From Bradyrhizobium sp. AZCC 2262 (GTDB lineage: Bacteria > Pseudomonadota > Alphaproteobacteria > Rhizobiales > Xanthobacteraceae): a stretch of DNA of 64,000 nucleotides. Below are positions 9,607 through 18,306 of this stretch, in pieces (the stretch's first letter is position 1; each line of letters starts with the position of its first letter). Both the position numbers and the translations under genes were made by a program. The notes beneath the pieces were generated by a model. The model was not told the origin of the DNA. It saw only the letters and a program-made list of their open reading frames with translations, and made no database searches. Location: positions 6,758,001 to 6,822,000 of the forward strand of contig NZ_JAZHRT010000001.1 of the NCBI RefSeq assembly GCF_036924535.1, read 5' to 3'.

Positions 9607-10791
9607 TTATCCGGACACGGCGGATCCCATATATTCCGGACTAGACGTTCGAAAGCGCAGGTTGTCACGCGACAGTTGACGGATGGCTGTGCAACCGAGC
9701 AATCGCATATCGCGCTCGAGCTCGGCCTTCATCAGCCCGAGCGCACGCTCGACACCTGTCTGCCCGGACGCCGCAAGCGCGTACAAATAGTAGCGACCAA
9801 CCCCAACTGCCTTCGCTCCGAGCGACAATGCCTTCAGAACGTGTGTGCCGCGTTGTATGCCGCCATCCATGATGACATCAATGCGATCGCCAACGGCATC
9901 TACAATTTCGGCAAGTTGATCGAAGGCGGTACGCGAACCGTCCAGTTGCCGTCCACCGTGATTGGAGAGGATGATCCCGGCACAGCCGATATCGGCAGCC
10001 GTTCTGGCATCATTGCGTGACATGACGCCCTTAAGACAGAATGGACCGTCCCACGTCTTGACCATATCGGCAACGTCTTGCCAGTTCATGGAAGGGTCCA
10101 GCATCTCGGTAAAATAGCGACCGATCGACATCGTACCGCTGCCCATATTCATATGCTTCTCGAGCTGCGGAAGCCGAAACCGCTCGTTCGTGGCATACCG
10201 TACAGCCCAGGCTGGCTTGATCGCGAACTGCAGCATGCCATCAAGCGTCAACCTGAAAGGGATAGTGAACCCGGTCCGCAAGTCGCGCTCGCGATTTCCG
10301 CCCGTGATACTGTCCACGGTCAGCATCATCACCTGAACTCCGGCCTCTTTTGCCCGCGCCATCATAGCGCGATTGAGGCCCCGATCTTTATGGAAGTACA
10401 ATTGGAAAACTTGCGGCGTTTCATGCGCCTCGCGCAGTTCTTCGAGACTTACTGTCCCCAGCGACGATACACCAAACATCGTTCCGTATTTTGCCGCGGC
10501 TGCGGCGACCGCTCGCTCTCCGTTATAATGAAAAAGACGCTGGAGAGCGGTAGGCGAGCAGTAAAATGGCAGCGCGAGCTTTTGACCCATCACCGTTACG
10601 GACAGGTCGATATCGCTCACGCCACGCAAGACATTCGGCACAAGATCGCAATCATCAAAGCTGGCGCTGTTGCGCCGGAGGGTCGTCTCATCGTCCGCGC
10701 CGCCGTCGATATAATCAAAGATGGGCCGCGGGAGCCTACGTCGAGCAAGCTCGCGGAAATCGTGGAAATTGTAGCACTGGTGAAGTCGCAT
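9607..10791 (-). CDS. lldD: FMN-dependent alpha-hydroxy-acid dehydrogenase (L-lactate dehydrogenase type)
   Basis: A 394-residue FMN TIM-barrel enzyme that oxidises an L-2-hydroxy acid, most likely L-lactate to pyruvate, feeding electrons to the quinone pool. The start NFHDFRELARRRLPRPIFDY and the FMN/substrate motif ILSNHGGRQLDGSRTAFDQL, containing the catalytic His, are clear; VIMDGGIQRG and VGRYYLYAL complete the phosphate-binding part. The ATG at 10791 is chosen, although a GTG at 10800 is also possible. It directly follows an LctP-type permease gene with a strong hairpin in between, so import and oxidation of the same hydroxy acid is the obvious job. Glycolate or mandelate cannot be excluded. 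Confidence 0.88.
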   Translation of the reverse strand: MRLHQCYNFHDFRELARRRLPRPIFDYIDGGADDETTLRRNSASFDDCDLVPNVLRGVSDIDLSVTVMGQKLALPFYCSPTALQRLFHYNGERAVAAAAAKYGTMFGVSSLGTVSLEELREAHETPQVFQLYFHKDRGLNRAMMARAKEAGVQVMMLTVDSITGGNRERDLRTGFTIPFRLTLDGMLQFAIKPAWAVRYATNERFRLPQLEKHMNMGSGTMSIGRYFTEMLDPSMNWQDVADMVKTWDGPFCLKGVMSRNDARTAADIGCAGIILSNHGGRQLDGSRTAFDQLAEIVDAVGDRIDVIMDGGIQRGTHVLKALSLGAKAVGVGRYYLYALAASGQTGVERALGLMKAELERDMRLLGCTAIRQLSRDNLRFRTSSPEYMGSAVSG

Positions 10792-10833
10792 CCATCTCAC
10801 TCACGGGAGGCCAGCAAGGATCCAGGGGATCTC

Positions 10834-10862
10834 GGGGGCAGGCGGACGAGCCGCCTGCCCCC
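10834..10862 (-). terminator. 12-bp GC hairpin between permease and dehydrogenase genes
   Basis: A perfect 12-bp inverted repeat (arms 10834-10845 and 10851-10862, five-base loop) begins six bases past the permease stop. No T tract follows, so it is better seen as an mRNA-stabilising or attenuating hairpin than as a complete terminator; it may lower dehydrogenase output relative to the permease. Confidence 0.55.
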
Positions 10863-10867
10863 GTCAT

Positions 10868-12517
10868 TCAGTGTACCAACAGCGTCAGGGGCCAGATGTA
10901 GGCCTGACCAAACACCAGCAAGCCGACGAGAGCGGCAAGCGCAAGGCTGTGGAAGAACACGAAGCGTAGAATGGTCCCCTCGTGGCCGTACCACTTCGTC
11001 GCCGTCGACGCCACGACGATACTTTGGGCATCGATCATCTTGCCCATAACGCCGCCGGAGCTGTTTGCCGAGGCCATCAATACCGCGCTGACGCCAATTT
11101 GCTCGGCACTGACACGCTGCAACCCACCAAACAGCACGTTGGACGATGTGTCCGAGCCGGTTAGCGCGACACCTAGCCAACCTATCAAGGCACCGAAGAA
11201 CGGGTAGAGAATCCCGGTCCTTGCAAACGCCAAGCCCAAGGTCGCGTCCGTTCCCGAATAGCGGGTAACAAAGCCAAGCGCCAACATGCACGCGATCGTC
11301 GCCAGGGAGTAGCGGGTCAAGTGGAGCGTACGCGCATACATCCGAACCAGACCTGCTGGACTGTACCCGACCAGAAAGCCGGAGATGATCGCCGAGAGCA
11401 GGATGCCGGTGCCGGCGGCAGACAGCAGGTTGAGAGCGTAGACCGCGCCTTCAGCCACCGGCTTGACCACGACCGGCGGGACCTTTTGCACAAGGTTGTG
11501 GAGTCCGGCCACGGGCAGCTTAAGAACCCAGATACTGTCGAGCCACGCTTTGACCTGAGGCGTTCCCCAGGCGAACACCAGGACCGAGAAAATCAGCCAC
11601 GGAATCCACGCCTTGATGACCGCACCCCTGTCCACATTGACTGGCGGTGCTGCTTGCTCCGTCGATGTGCCGTACCGCGCCGGCATCTCTTTCATCGGAT
11701 TCTTCGGGCGCCAGACTCTCAAAAACGCCGCAAGGCATGCCATCGATATCATCGCCGATACGACGTCAACCAGCCAGGGGCCGTGATAGTTCGAAACGAG
11801 ATACTGAGGCACCGCAAATGATATGCCGGCCATCAAGATTGCGGGCCACACTTCCATCATGCGCTTGAAGCCGACAAACGCCCAGATCAGCCAGAACGGA
11901 ACCAACATTGAGAAGAACGGCAACTGCCGTCCGATCATGCCGCTGAGTGCGAGCAAATCGAGGCCGGTCACGGCACTAAGTGCGATCACAGGTGATCCAA
12001 GAGCGCCGAAAGCAACCGGCGCGGTGTTCGCGATGAGTGAAAGACCCGATGATGCAAGCGGCGAGAATCCGAGGCCCATCAGCATAGCCGCGGTGACAGC
12101 TACCGGCGTGCCGAATCCGGCCGCGCCCTCGAAAAAGGCGCCCAGCGAGAACGCGATGAACAGAAGCTGCAGCCGCCGATCATCGCTGATCGAACTGATC
12201 GATTGCTGGAGGACGCCGAATTCGCCCTTTTCATTCAAGAGCTGATAGAGAAAAATGATGTTGATGACGATCCAGCCGATCGGAAGCAGGCCAAACCCGG
12301 CGCCGTAAACGGCTGCCATACTCGCCATTGATAGCGGCATGCCAAATGCGAGAACGGAAATCGCGATGGCTGTTGCGAGCCCGATCAGTGCCGCAAAATG
12401 CGCGCGGATTTCGAATATCGCAATTGCGCCCAAAAGGACGACGACGGGCAGCGCAGCGGCTATGGTCGATAGCCATGGGTTATTGAACGGGTCATAGACT
12501 TGAGCCCACGTCGTCAA
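10868..12517 (-). CDS. lctP: L-lactate permease (LctP family)
   Basis: A 549-residue, highly hydrophobic inner-membrane symporter of the LctP/LldP family, which imports L-lactate and also glycolate with protons. Typical motifs include GAFFEGAAGFGTPVAVTAA near residue 125 and the late ALTGSDTSSNVLFGGLQ segment. The start is a TTG at 12517 with AGGAGG five bases upstream; no better ATG gives the family N-terminus. It is preceded by a FixH-like secreted protein gene and followed by the L-lactate dehydrogenase-type gene. A conserved operator-like element at 13232-13256 lies upstream of the whole group. Confidence 0.93.
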   Translation of the reverse strand: MTTWAQVYDPFNNPWLSTIAAALPVVVLLGAIAIFEIRAHFAALIGLATAIAISVLAFGMPLSMASMAAVYGAGFGLLPIGWIVINIIFLYQLLNEKGEFGVLQQSISSISDDRRLQLLFIAFSLGAFFEGAAGFGTPVAVTAAMLMGLGFSPLASSGLSLIANTAPVAFGALGSPVIALSAVTGLDLLALSGMIGRQLPFFSMLVPFWLIWAFVGFKRMMEVWPAILMAGISFAVPQYLVSNYHGPWLVDVVSAMISMACLAAFLRVWRPKNPMKEMPARYGTSTEQAAPPVNVDRGAVIKAWIPWLIFSVLVFAWGTPQVKAWLDSIWVLKLPVAGLHNLVQKVPPVVVKPVAEGAVYALNLLSAAGTGILLSAIISGFLVGYSPAGLVRMYARTLHLTRYSLATIACMLALGFVTRYSGTDATLGLAFARTGILYPFFGALIGWLGVALTGSDTSSNVLFGGLQRVSAEQIGVSAVLMASANSSGGVMGKMIDAQSIVVASTATKWYGHEGTILRFVFFHSLALAALVGLLVFGQAYIWPLTLLVH

Positions 12518-12678
12518 GAAATCCTCCTTTGGGTTTCAATCAGCTGCGCCACGCCGCGCGCGGTCACATATGATTTTGGCAAGTTTTTTCCTTGCGTCGT
12601 CGGCGGACCCGCACGGCGCGACAGATTGGTGAGCAGCTATTTCAGAACTTCACTGTCGACAGTGACAGCCGCTGCGGC

Positions 12679-13143
12679 TCAATGCGCTGCATTGCTCGAG
12701 ACCTTGTCCTTCTCGAACACGAGTTTGCGAACCACGACATCTTGTTGAGGGGCCTCAAATCGGATCTTGATTGCCCACTCGCCAAGCATGCCTAATCGAA
12801 GACGCCCTTCATACTTGCCCGGCTGACTGGACACCGGCTGTGCTTTGACCGGGCTGACATTGTGCGCCATCGGCATCGACGGCATATCGGCAGTAAGCGT
12901 AATTTGCGCGCCATCCACCGGTGCCCCCGCCGGATCGGCGGCACTAATCGTGCACAGGAACGTCAATGCTTGCTCGGTCGGCCGGCAAGCGAGATCGACC
13001 TTTTGACGCTGCGCTTGGGCGACGGCTGCTGACCCAAGCGCGAGACATGCCGCGAGCATCACCAGCGCGGTCGCAATCAGGCTGCGCCCTACGCCAGAAA
13101 GCACATTCGATGTCGAGCAAGACGGCGAGCGTGACCAAAGCAT
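12679..13143 (-). CDS. Secreted FixH/YtkA-like protein
   Basis: About 154 residues from the ATG at 13143; a longer frame to 13269 would include the upstream operator element, so it is unlikely. The N-terminal hydrophobic segment (residues 15-45, ending in an A-Q-A-Q site) is a signal peptide. The mature part has the FixH/YtkA-like core with A-D-M-P-S-M-P-M-A-H and, later, G-x-Y-x-G-R-L-R-L-G-M-L-G-E-W. Met/His-rich motifs of this kind occur in periplasmic metal- or redox-linked proteins. It is the first gene of the lactate module. Domain assignment is good; role unknown. Confidence 0.75.
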   Translation of the reverse strand: MLWSRSPSCSTSNVLSGVGRSLIATALVMLAACLALGSAAVAQAQRQKVDLACRPTEQALTFLCTISAADPAGAPVDGAQITLTADMPSMPMAHNVSPVKAQPVSSQPGKYEGRLRLGMLGEWAIKIRFEAPQQDVVVRKLVFEKDKVSSNAAH

Positions 13144-13231
13144 GACTTTTCCATCCCATAGGATCGAACGCGGACCGGATCGATCTCTTATTTCCTGTCG
13201 GGGAAAATCCTGCCCAATTGGACGGGGTCTG

Positions 13232-13256
13232 TGTATGCGAATTTTTCCACTTTCGG
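13232..13256 (-). promoter_or_regulatory. Shared operator-like element (copy A), lactate operon
   Basis: Reads TGTATG then CGAATTTTTCCACTTTCG and then GTGTGTGCG on the plus strand. The 18-bp core with both flanks recurs, with small changes, at 20571, 25321, 46692 and (inverted) 40252. It sits about 90-115 bases before the FixH-like/LctP/LldD genes. Probably a LysR-type regulator site; no binding evidence exists here. Confidence 0.55.
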
Positions 13257-13332
13257 TGTGTGCGGGCATGGGCTGATAACAACGAATGGCTGTATCGAGC
13301 TCTTCCGCGATGTCTGATAGAAGCCGCGCGAC

Positions 13333-14064
13333 TTACGTTGTGATGGCAGGTCGGGTTGTTGCGCCGCCCAGATATGAAAGTGTCAGGCTGGGATCGTCGA
13401 TCAACTCTCGTGGTGCGCCCTGAGCGATAATCAGCCCGCCGCCCATCACGAGACCCCGGTCGGCAACCTCGAGCGCAAGCGCAGCATTTTGCTCAATAAG
13501 CAGGATTGCGCTTCCAGATTTGCGAAGATCGGCAATCACCTTCAACGTTTCGCGCGCCGCCCGTGGCGCCAGACCAAGTGTTGGTTCATCGATGAGCAAC
13601 AGCTTCGGGCGTGCCATTAGTGCTCTCGCCACGACGAGCCACTGACGCTCGCCGCCGCTCAGTGTCGCAGCCGGACTATCGACCCGTTCAGCCAGCGCCG
13701 GAAATAGCGGCAGAAGTTCTTCCAGGCGATCATAGGCACGAGCCATCGAACGGAGCACGTGAGCACCTGATAGCAGATTGTCGCGGACGCTGAGCGTCGG
13801 TGCCAGGGGCCGGCCCTCGGCGAGGTACGTCAATCCAAGCGAACTTATCGCTGGAGCATCGAGCCGCGTGATTTCCGCGCCGAGAAACCGAATCGCGCCT
13901 TGCACGGGTCTGTGTGTGCCGGCGATAGCACGGGCCAGGGAGCTTTTCCCGGCACCGTTGGGACCCACGAGGGCCAACAACTCAGAGGCGGCCACGCTCA
14001 GCGATACGCCGCGCACGGCGGCCGTAGGACCGTGCTGCACTTGAACATTCTGCAGTTCAAGCAT
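13333..14064 (-). CDS. Branched-chain amino acid-type ABC transporter ATPase (LivF-like), second copy
   Basis: A 243-residue ABC ATPase: Walker A GPNGAGKSS near residue 36, signature LSGGERQW, Walker B LLLIDEPTLGLAP and H-loop-region LLIEQNAALAL. The LivF-type ending with YLGG is present. The ATG at 14064 has GGAG upstream and overlaps the permease gene before it by eight bases; the ATG at 14115 adds residues unlike the family. It powers import through the permease pair at 14057-15934. It is the last gene of the eight-gene ABC operon. No LivG-type partner accompanies this second permease set, so the LivG at 16653 may serve both. Confidence 0.92.
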   Translation of the reverse strand: MLELQNVQVQHGPTAAVRGVSLSVAASELLALVGPNGAGKSSLARAIAGTHRPVQGAIRFLGAEITRLDAPAISSLGLTYLAEGRPLAPTLSVRDNLLSGAHVLRSMARAYDRLEELLPLFPALAERVDSPAATLSGGERQWLVVARALMARPKLLLIDEPTLGLAPRAARETLKVIADLRKSGSAILLIEQNAALALEVADRGLVMGGGLIIAQGAPRELIDDPSLTLSYLGGATTRPAITT

Positions 14065-14962
14065 GCCGGGGCTCCGAGCGGAACATCGTGCGGAGGCGAT
14101 GCACGGTCGATTCATCGAGCAGGCCGCGTGGACGCCAAATCAGCAGCAACGCCACCAAGCCGCCAAAAACAACCATGCGCCAGCCTTGAAAGAGGCGACT
14201 CGACTCCAGGATGCCAATATCGATGAGAACGCCGATGAGTGGACCGAAGGCGGTACCGAGCCCTCCGATGAGCCCGTAGGCGAGGACGTGCATTCCCAGC
14301 ATGACATCAAAGAGGCGTGGCTCAATATAGGTATTGAGGTGGGCATAAAGACCGCCGCCTAGCCCCGCGACGACGCCAGCCACAGCCGTCACGACAACGC
14401 GCAGGCGCGTTACATCAGTGCCGAGCAGGCGCGCCAGGGTGGGATCTACTCCGGCGCCCCGTAACGCAACACCCGACCGGCTGCGCTCAAATACGATGAA
14501 AGCAAGGAGCGTTACGCCAAGTAAAGTCCAGATCAGGATCATGAACGCGTGGGGATCCCAGCCATCCTCGAAGGCACGGCGTATGCTGTTAAAGCCGTTC
14601 GGGCCATCAGGCCCCACCATCTCACCTCCGACGCTCTGTTGATAACGCCATAGCTCAAGCAAGACTCGCGTGAGTTCGGCAAAGGCAAGCGTAGCGATCG
14701 CAAAATATAGACCGTGGAGCTTCCGCGTCATGAATCCGACGAATCCACCGCCGACCCCCCCGACTAAAGCTCCCAAAGCGAGCGCCGGCGCCAAAGGCCA
14801 ATCCCATACCGCCGTGGCGATGCCGGCGGCGTACGCACCAAGGCCAAATAACGCCTGCTGGCCAAACGAGATGTATCCGGCGACCAACAGAAGATAGGCG
14901 GATAGCGCCACGAATGAAATCATGCCGATGTTGCTAATCAACCCGACCATGAAATCGTTCAT
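14057..14962 (-). CDS. LivM-type ABC permease, second copy
   Basis: A 301-residue inner-membrane permease of the branched-chain amino acid transporter family (LivM type), with about nine hydrophobic helices. The early motif SFGQQALFGLGAYAAG and the cytoplasmic coupling region GVDPTLARLLGTDVTRLRVV are diagnostic. It pairs with the LivH-type permease just upstream (24-base gap) and with the ATPase overlapping its 3' end. Transported compound unknown; homologues carry amino acids, amides, aromatic or branched acids. Confidence 0.92.
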   Translation of the reverse strand: MNDFMVGLISNIGMISFVALSAYLLLVAGYISFGQQALFGLGAYAAGIATAVWDWPLAPALALGALVGGVGGGFVGFMTRKLHGLYFAIATLAFAELTRVLLELWRYQQSVGGEMVGPDGPNGFNSIRRAFEDGWDPHAFMILIWTLLGVTLLAFIVFERSRSGVALRGAGVDPTLARLLGTDVTRLRVVVTAVAGVVAGLGGGLYAHLNTYIEPRLFDVMLGMHVLAYGLIGGLGTAFGPLIGVLIDIGILESSRLFQGWRMVVFGGLVALLLIWRPRGLLDESTVHRLRTMFRSEPRHA

Positions 14963-14986
14963 TGTCCACTCCGCGTTAAAGGTCAG

Positions 14987-15934
14987 CTAGAGCCGTTCGT
15001 CCGCCATGACGTGCAGGTCAAACGCCGACCGGCCACTAAAGCCGCCTGGCCATGCAACAAGAACGAGGAATAGCAATCCGTACGTTATGAGGTCCCGGAC
15101 CTGCGGGCCAAAAAGCGCTTGGCCAAACGCCTCCATTACGCCAAGAAGGAGGCCGCCCACCACAGCCCCCGATATTGAGCCAAGGCCGCCAAGCATCATT
15201 GCGACTAATCCCTTGATGGTCGACCACATTCCGAACATCGGCGTTACCTGCTGATCGGCCATAAGGACGAGCCAGGCGCCGAGCCCTCCCAACGCCGAAG
15301 CCATCAAGAACCCGAGCGTGGTTACGACACGCGCGTCGATTCCTACTGCTTGGGCCGCGGCCTCACTGTCGCTCAAGATGCGAAGCGCCAAGCCAGACCG
15401 CGAATGGGTCAGAAACCAGCGTAGAAGCATCGCGATAGCGGATGCCACGACGATGGTGAAAAGGTGCTCAGGCCGCAATGAAACCCCGAAGGTATGGATG
15501 ACCCCGAAATCGAATGGTGCGGGATATGGATTTGCGTGGGCCGGCAGCATCAGACTGGTCAGCTCTTCAATCTGCATCCAGACCGCAAAGCTGGAGACCA
15601 TCGCAGCAACTCCGGAGCGGCTGCGGAGCGGCGCGAAGCACAGCCTCTCAACATATAGTCCGGCAAATGTTGAACCGGCGACGGTGACGATGGCTACAAA
15701 AAGCGCGAGTACACCTAGCGGGAGCACACTGCCGGTTAGCGAGGCGGCCAGTGCTCCCAGATAGCCGCCGAACATGAGTGTCGCGCCATAGCTTAGATTA
15801 AGGCGCCGCATGACACCGAACATCAACGTAAAGCCGACTCCCAGCAGACCGTAGGCCGCGCCGGCGGACAGGCCGCCAACCAATGTTTGGAGAAGCTCGC
15901 TGACCGTTCCCAGACTTTGCCAGTTGACGGACAT
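14987..15934 (-). CDS. LivH-type ABC permease, second copy
   Basis: A 315-residue LivH-type membrane subunit. Near the N-terminus it has GLSAGAAYGLLGVGFTLMFGVMRRLNLSYG in pieces typical of LivH, and later the ASALGGLGAWLV and MMLGGLGSISGAVVGGLLLG helices. Together with the neighbouring LivM-type subunit it forms a complete import channel. It starts three bases after the stop of the ATPase at 15937-16656, so translation is probably coupled. Confidence 0.92.
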   Translation of the reverse strand: MSVNWQSLGTVSELLQTLVGGLSAGAAYGLLGVGFTLMFGVMRRLNLSYGATLMFGGYLGALAASLTGSVLPLGVLALFVAIVTVAGSTFAGLYVERLCFAPLRSRSGVAAMVSSFAVWMQIEELTSLMLPAHANPYPAPFDFGVIHTFGVSLRPEHLFTIVVASAIAMLLRWFLTHSRSGLALRILSDSEAAAQAVGIDARVVTTLGFLMASALGGLGAWLVLMADQQVTPMFGMWSTIKGLVAMMLGGLGSISGAVVGGLLLGVMEAFGQALFGPQVRDLITYGLLFLVLVAWPGGFSGRSAFDLHVMADERL

Positions 15935-15936
15935 AA

Positions 15937-16656
15937 CTATGATGCCTTCGCGCTACCGAGATAGGCTCGGCGAGTGACCTCCTCTTGAGCAACCTCGCCG
16001 GGCGTACCTGCGAATGTAACTTTTCCTTGTTCCATCAAGAAAAACCTGCGAGCGATCTTAAGCGCCAAATGTGCGTTCTGCTCCACCATCAAGATGGTAA
16101 TTCCGTCCCGGTTAAGCTCCTCAACGATACAGAAAATCTGTTCAACGATCAGCGGCGCAAGCCCCAGGGATGGCTCATCCATCATCAACAGTTTCGGCCG
16201 GCTCATAAGCGCACGTGCCACGGCTAGCATTTGTTGTTCTCCGCCTGAAAGGGTTCCCGCCATTTGACTGCGGCGATCTTTCAGGACGGAAAATCGTTCA
16301 AGCAATTTTTCGAGGTCGCTGGCGATCTCCGCGTGGTCGCGGCGAAGGTAGGCACCGGCCGCGAGGTTCTCGACCACTGACATCCGCGGGAACACCAAGC
16401 GGTTTTCAGGCACCAGAGCAATGCCGCGACGGATCACCCGGTCGGTAGTTTCCCCGACCAACTCGACGCTGCCGAAACGTACGGAGCCACGGCGAGCCCT
16501 GAGAATACCGGCAATGGTGTACATCAAGGTCGTTTTGCCGGCTCCATTGGGACCGAGAACGCAGGTGATGCCACCAGCCGCGACAGACAGCGAGACGCCC
16601 TTGAGGGCTTCCATTGCGCCGTAAGCGGTGACAAGGCCGGTCACTTCAAGCATCAC
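15937..16656 (-). CDS. LivF-type ABC ATPase, first copy
   Basis: A 239-residue ATPase: Walker A GPNGAGKTTLMY near residue 35, LSGGEQQMLAVARALMSRP signature region, Walker B LLMMDEPSLGLAPL and the QNAHLALKIA segment typical of LivF. The start MMLEVTGLV overlaps the end of the LivG gene by four bases (ATGA type). Partner of the LivG at 16653-17399 in the first importer set. Confidence 0.93.
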   Translation of the reverse strand: MMLEVTGLVTAYGAMEALKGVSLSVAAGGITCVLGPNGAGKTTLMYTIAGILRARRGSVRFGSVELVGETTDRVIRRGIALVPENRLVFPRMSVVENLAAGAYLRRDHAEIASDLEKLLERFSVLKDRRSQMAGTLSGGEQQMLAVARALMSRPKLLMMDEPSLGLAPLIVEQIFCIVEELNRDGITILMVEQNAHLALKIARRFFLMEQGKVTFAGTPGEVAQEEVTRRAYLGSAKAS

Positions 16657-17399
16657 GCCGCCGTCCCCAAGTAAGCTTCCCGAACGGCGGAATTGGCTTG
16701 CACCTCTGCCGGTGTGCCCTCAGCAATTTTCCGGCCAAAATTGAGCACGCAGATGCGATCCGTGACGGCCATCACCAGTTCCATATGATGCTCTATCAGG
16801 AGAATGGTATAGCCCTCCTTCTGAAGCACCCGAATCCGCTCGTCGAGTTCAGCGATTTCCTCGGCGTTCATGCCTGCAGCCGGTTCGTCCAGGAGCAACA
16901 ATTTCGGCTTTGCCGCCAGCGCCCGCGCCAGCTCAAGGCGGCGCTGCTCACCAAAGGCAAGGCTGCCTGCAAACTGGTCCGCACGATGCGCCAACCCGGA
17001 GAATTCGAGCGCACGAGTAATGCGCTCGCGAGCGTCTCTGCGTCCCCCTATCCAACGCCTTAGAAATCGGCCGTCAGCACAATGCGACTGCGAGTTCTCC
17101 GCCATCCAGAGGTTCTCCCAGACGGTTAGATTGGTAAACAGCCGGATGTTCTGGAACGTGCGCGCTAGTCCCAAAGAGAGCCGTCGATGCGCAGGAACGT
17201 TGGCGATGTCCCTGCCTTCGAACGTGATTTGTCCGCTGGTCGGCTCATACAGCCCGCTGATGAGGTTGACCGTCGTGCTCTTGCCTGAACCATTGGGGCC
17301 GATCAGGCCGAATATCTCCCCTGGTCGAACCGTGAAATCTATCCCGTCAACTGACCGTACACCGCCAAAGTGCTTGACCAAGCCCTGAACCTTAAGCAT
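16653..17399 (-). CDS. LivG-type ABC ATPase
   Basis: A 248-residue ATPase. Walker A GPNGSGKSTTVN is near residue 34. The LivG-type insert with LARTFQNIRLF follows, then SLAFGEQRRLELARALAAKP in place of a canonical LSGGQ (normal for LivG), then Walker B LLLLDEPAAGMNAEE and EHHMELVM. It overlaps the LivM gene upstream by eight bases. It is the only LivG-type ATPase in the operon, although two permease pairs are present. Confidence 0.93.
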   Translation of the reverse strand: MLKVQGLVKHFGGVRSVDGIDFTVRPGEIFGLIGPNGSGKSTTVNLISGLYEPTSGQITFEGRDIANVPAHRRLSLGLARTFQNIRLFTNLTVWENLWMAENSQSHCADGRFLRRWIGGRRDARERITRALEFSGLAHRADQFAGSLAFGEQRRLELARALAAKPKLLLLDEPAAGMNAEEIAELDERIRVLQKEGYTILLIEHHMELVMAVTDRICVLNFGRKIAEGTPAEVQANSAVREAYLGTAA

Positions 17400-18297
17400 G
17401 ACGTCCCTCCCGACGAAGAAGACGAGCCACGCGACGTGCGGCCGCGCCGTCGATCAACCCCTTTGGTCGCAAGTTCATAACCAGAACGATCAGGGCGCCG
17501 AACAGCAAGCTGCGCCAATCTCCCAAGAAACGCAGTCCCTCAACAAGAATGCCTTGGACGAAGATCACGGCGACGATTGTTCCGAAAACACTCTGAAGCC
17601 CGCCGAGGATTGGGTAGGCGATAGCGAACACTGCGAGTAAGACCGTGAAATTCGTGTGCTCAATGTAGGTCGTGTAGTGTGCGTAGAGAGCGCCTCCGAC
17701 CCCGGCAATGAAGCCGCCAATCGTCATTGCAGTGACTTTCACAGCAGTAAGATCAATTCCGACGCTTTGCGCTGCGAGTTCATCCTCACCGACAGCGCGC
17801 AACACGGATCCCAAACGGCTCCTATCGATCCACCACAGAGCGCCGATCACCAGACCAACCACAATCAACACAAGGAGCATGACCTCGAAGGTCGTCCATC
17901 CATGCTCGGGAAACCAACGAATTTGACGAAAACCCTCTCCTCCGAGCGGACCACCTTTTGATCCTCCCTTCTCGACCTGATAATCAAAATTGAAAAAGAA
18001 CAAACGTACGGCCTCTCCGAAAGCGAGTGTGGCAACCACGAGCATGAGGCCGCGGACTCGCAAGGCTGGGAATCCAACGAGGCAAGCCGCGAGCGCAGCG
18101 ATCGATCCTGCAGCAAGCATTGCCGGAATCACGTGCCAACCTGAAATAACCGTCAGCATTCCGGCCACATAGGCACCGATAGCGAAGAAGCCCCCCTGCG
18201 CGAACGAGACCTGCCCGGTAAGCAAGACCACGTAAGCTGACAAGCCCAGGAGCGTGTGAAACCCTATGATCTGCGCGAGGCTATAGTAAAAATCCAC
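17392..18297 (-). CDS. LivM-type ABC permease, first copy
   Basis: A 301-residue membrane subunit of the first importer set with the diagnostic LTGQVSFAQGGFFAIGAYVAG near residue 30 (motif in parts) and coupling region VGEDELAAQSVGIDLTAVKV. It begins ten bases after the LivH-type gene and overlaps livG-type ATPase downstream. The channel is completed by the LivH-type protein at 18307-19188. Confidence 0.93.
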   Translation of the reverse strand: MDFYYSLAQIIGFHTLLGLSAYVVLLTGQVSFAQGGFFAIGAYVAGMLTVISGWHVIPAMLAAGSIAALAACLVGFPALRVRGLMLVVATLAFGEAVRLFFFNFDYQVEKGGSKGGPLGGEGFRQIRWFPEHGWTTFEVMLLVLIVVGLVIGALWWIDRSRLGSVLRAVGEDELAAQSVGIDLTAVKVTAMTIGGFIAGVGGALYAHYTTYIEHTNFTVLLAVFAIAYPILGGLQSVFGTIVAVIFVQGILVEGLRFLGDWRSLLFGALIVLVMNLRPKGLIDGAAARRVARLLRREGRHA

Positions 18298-18306
18298 GTT
18301 GTCCTC

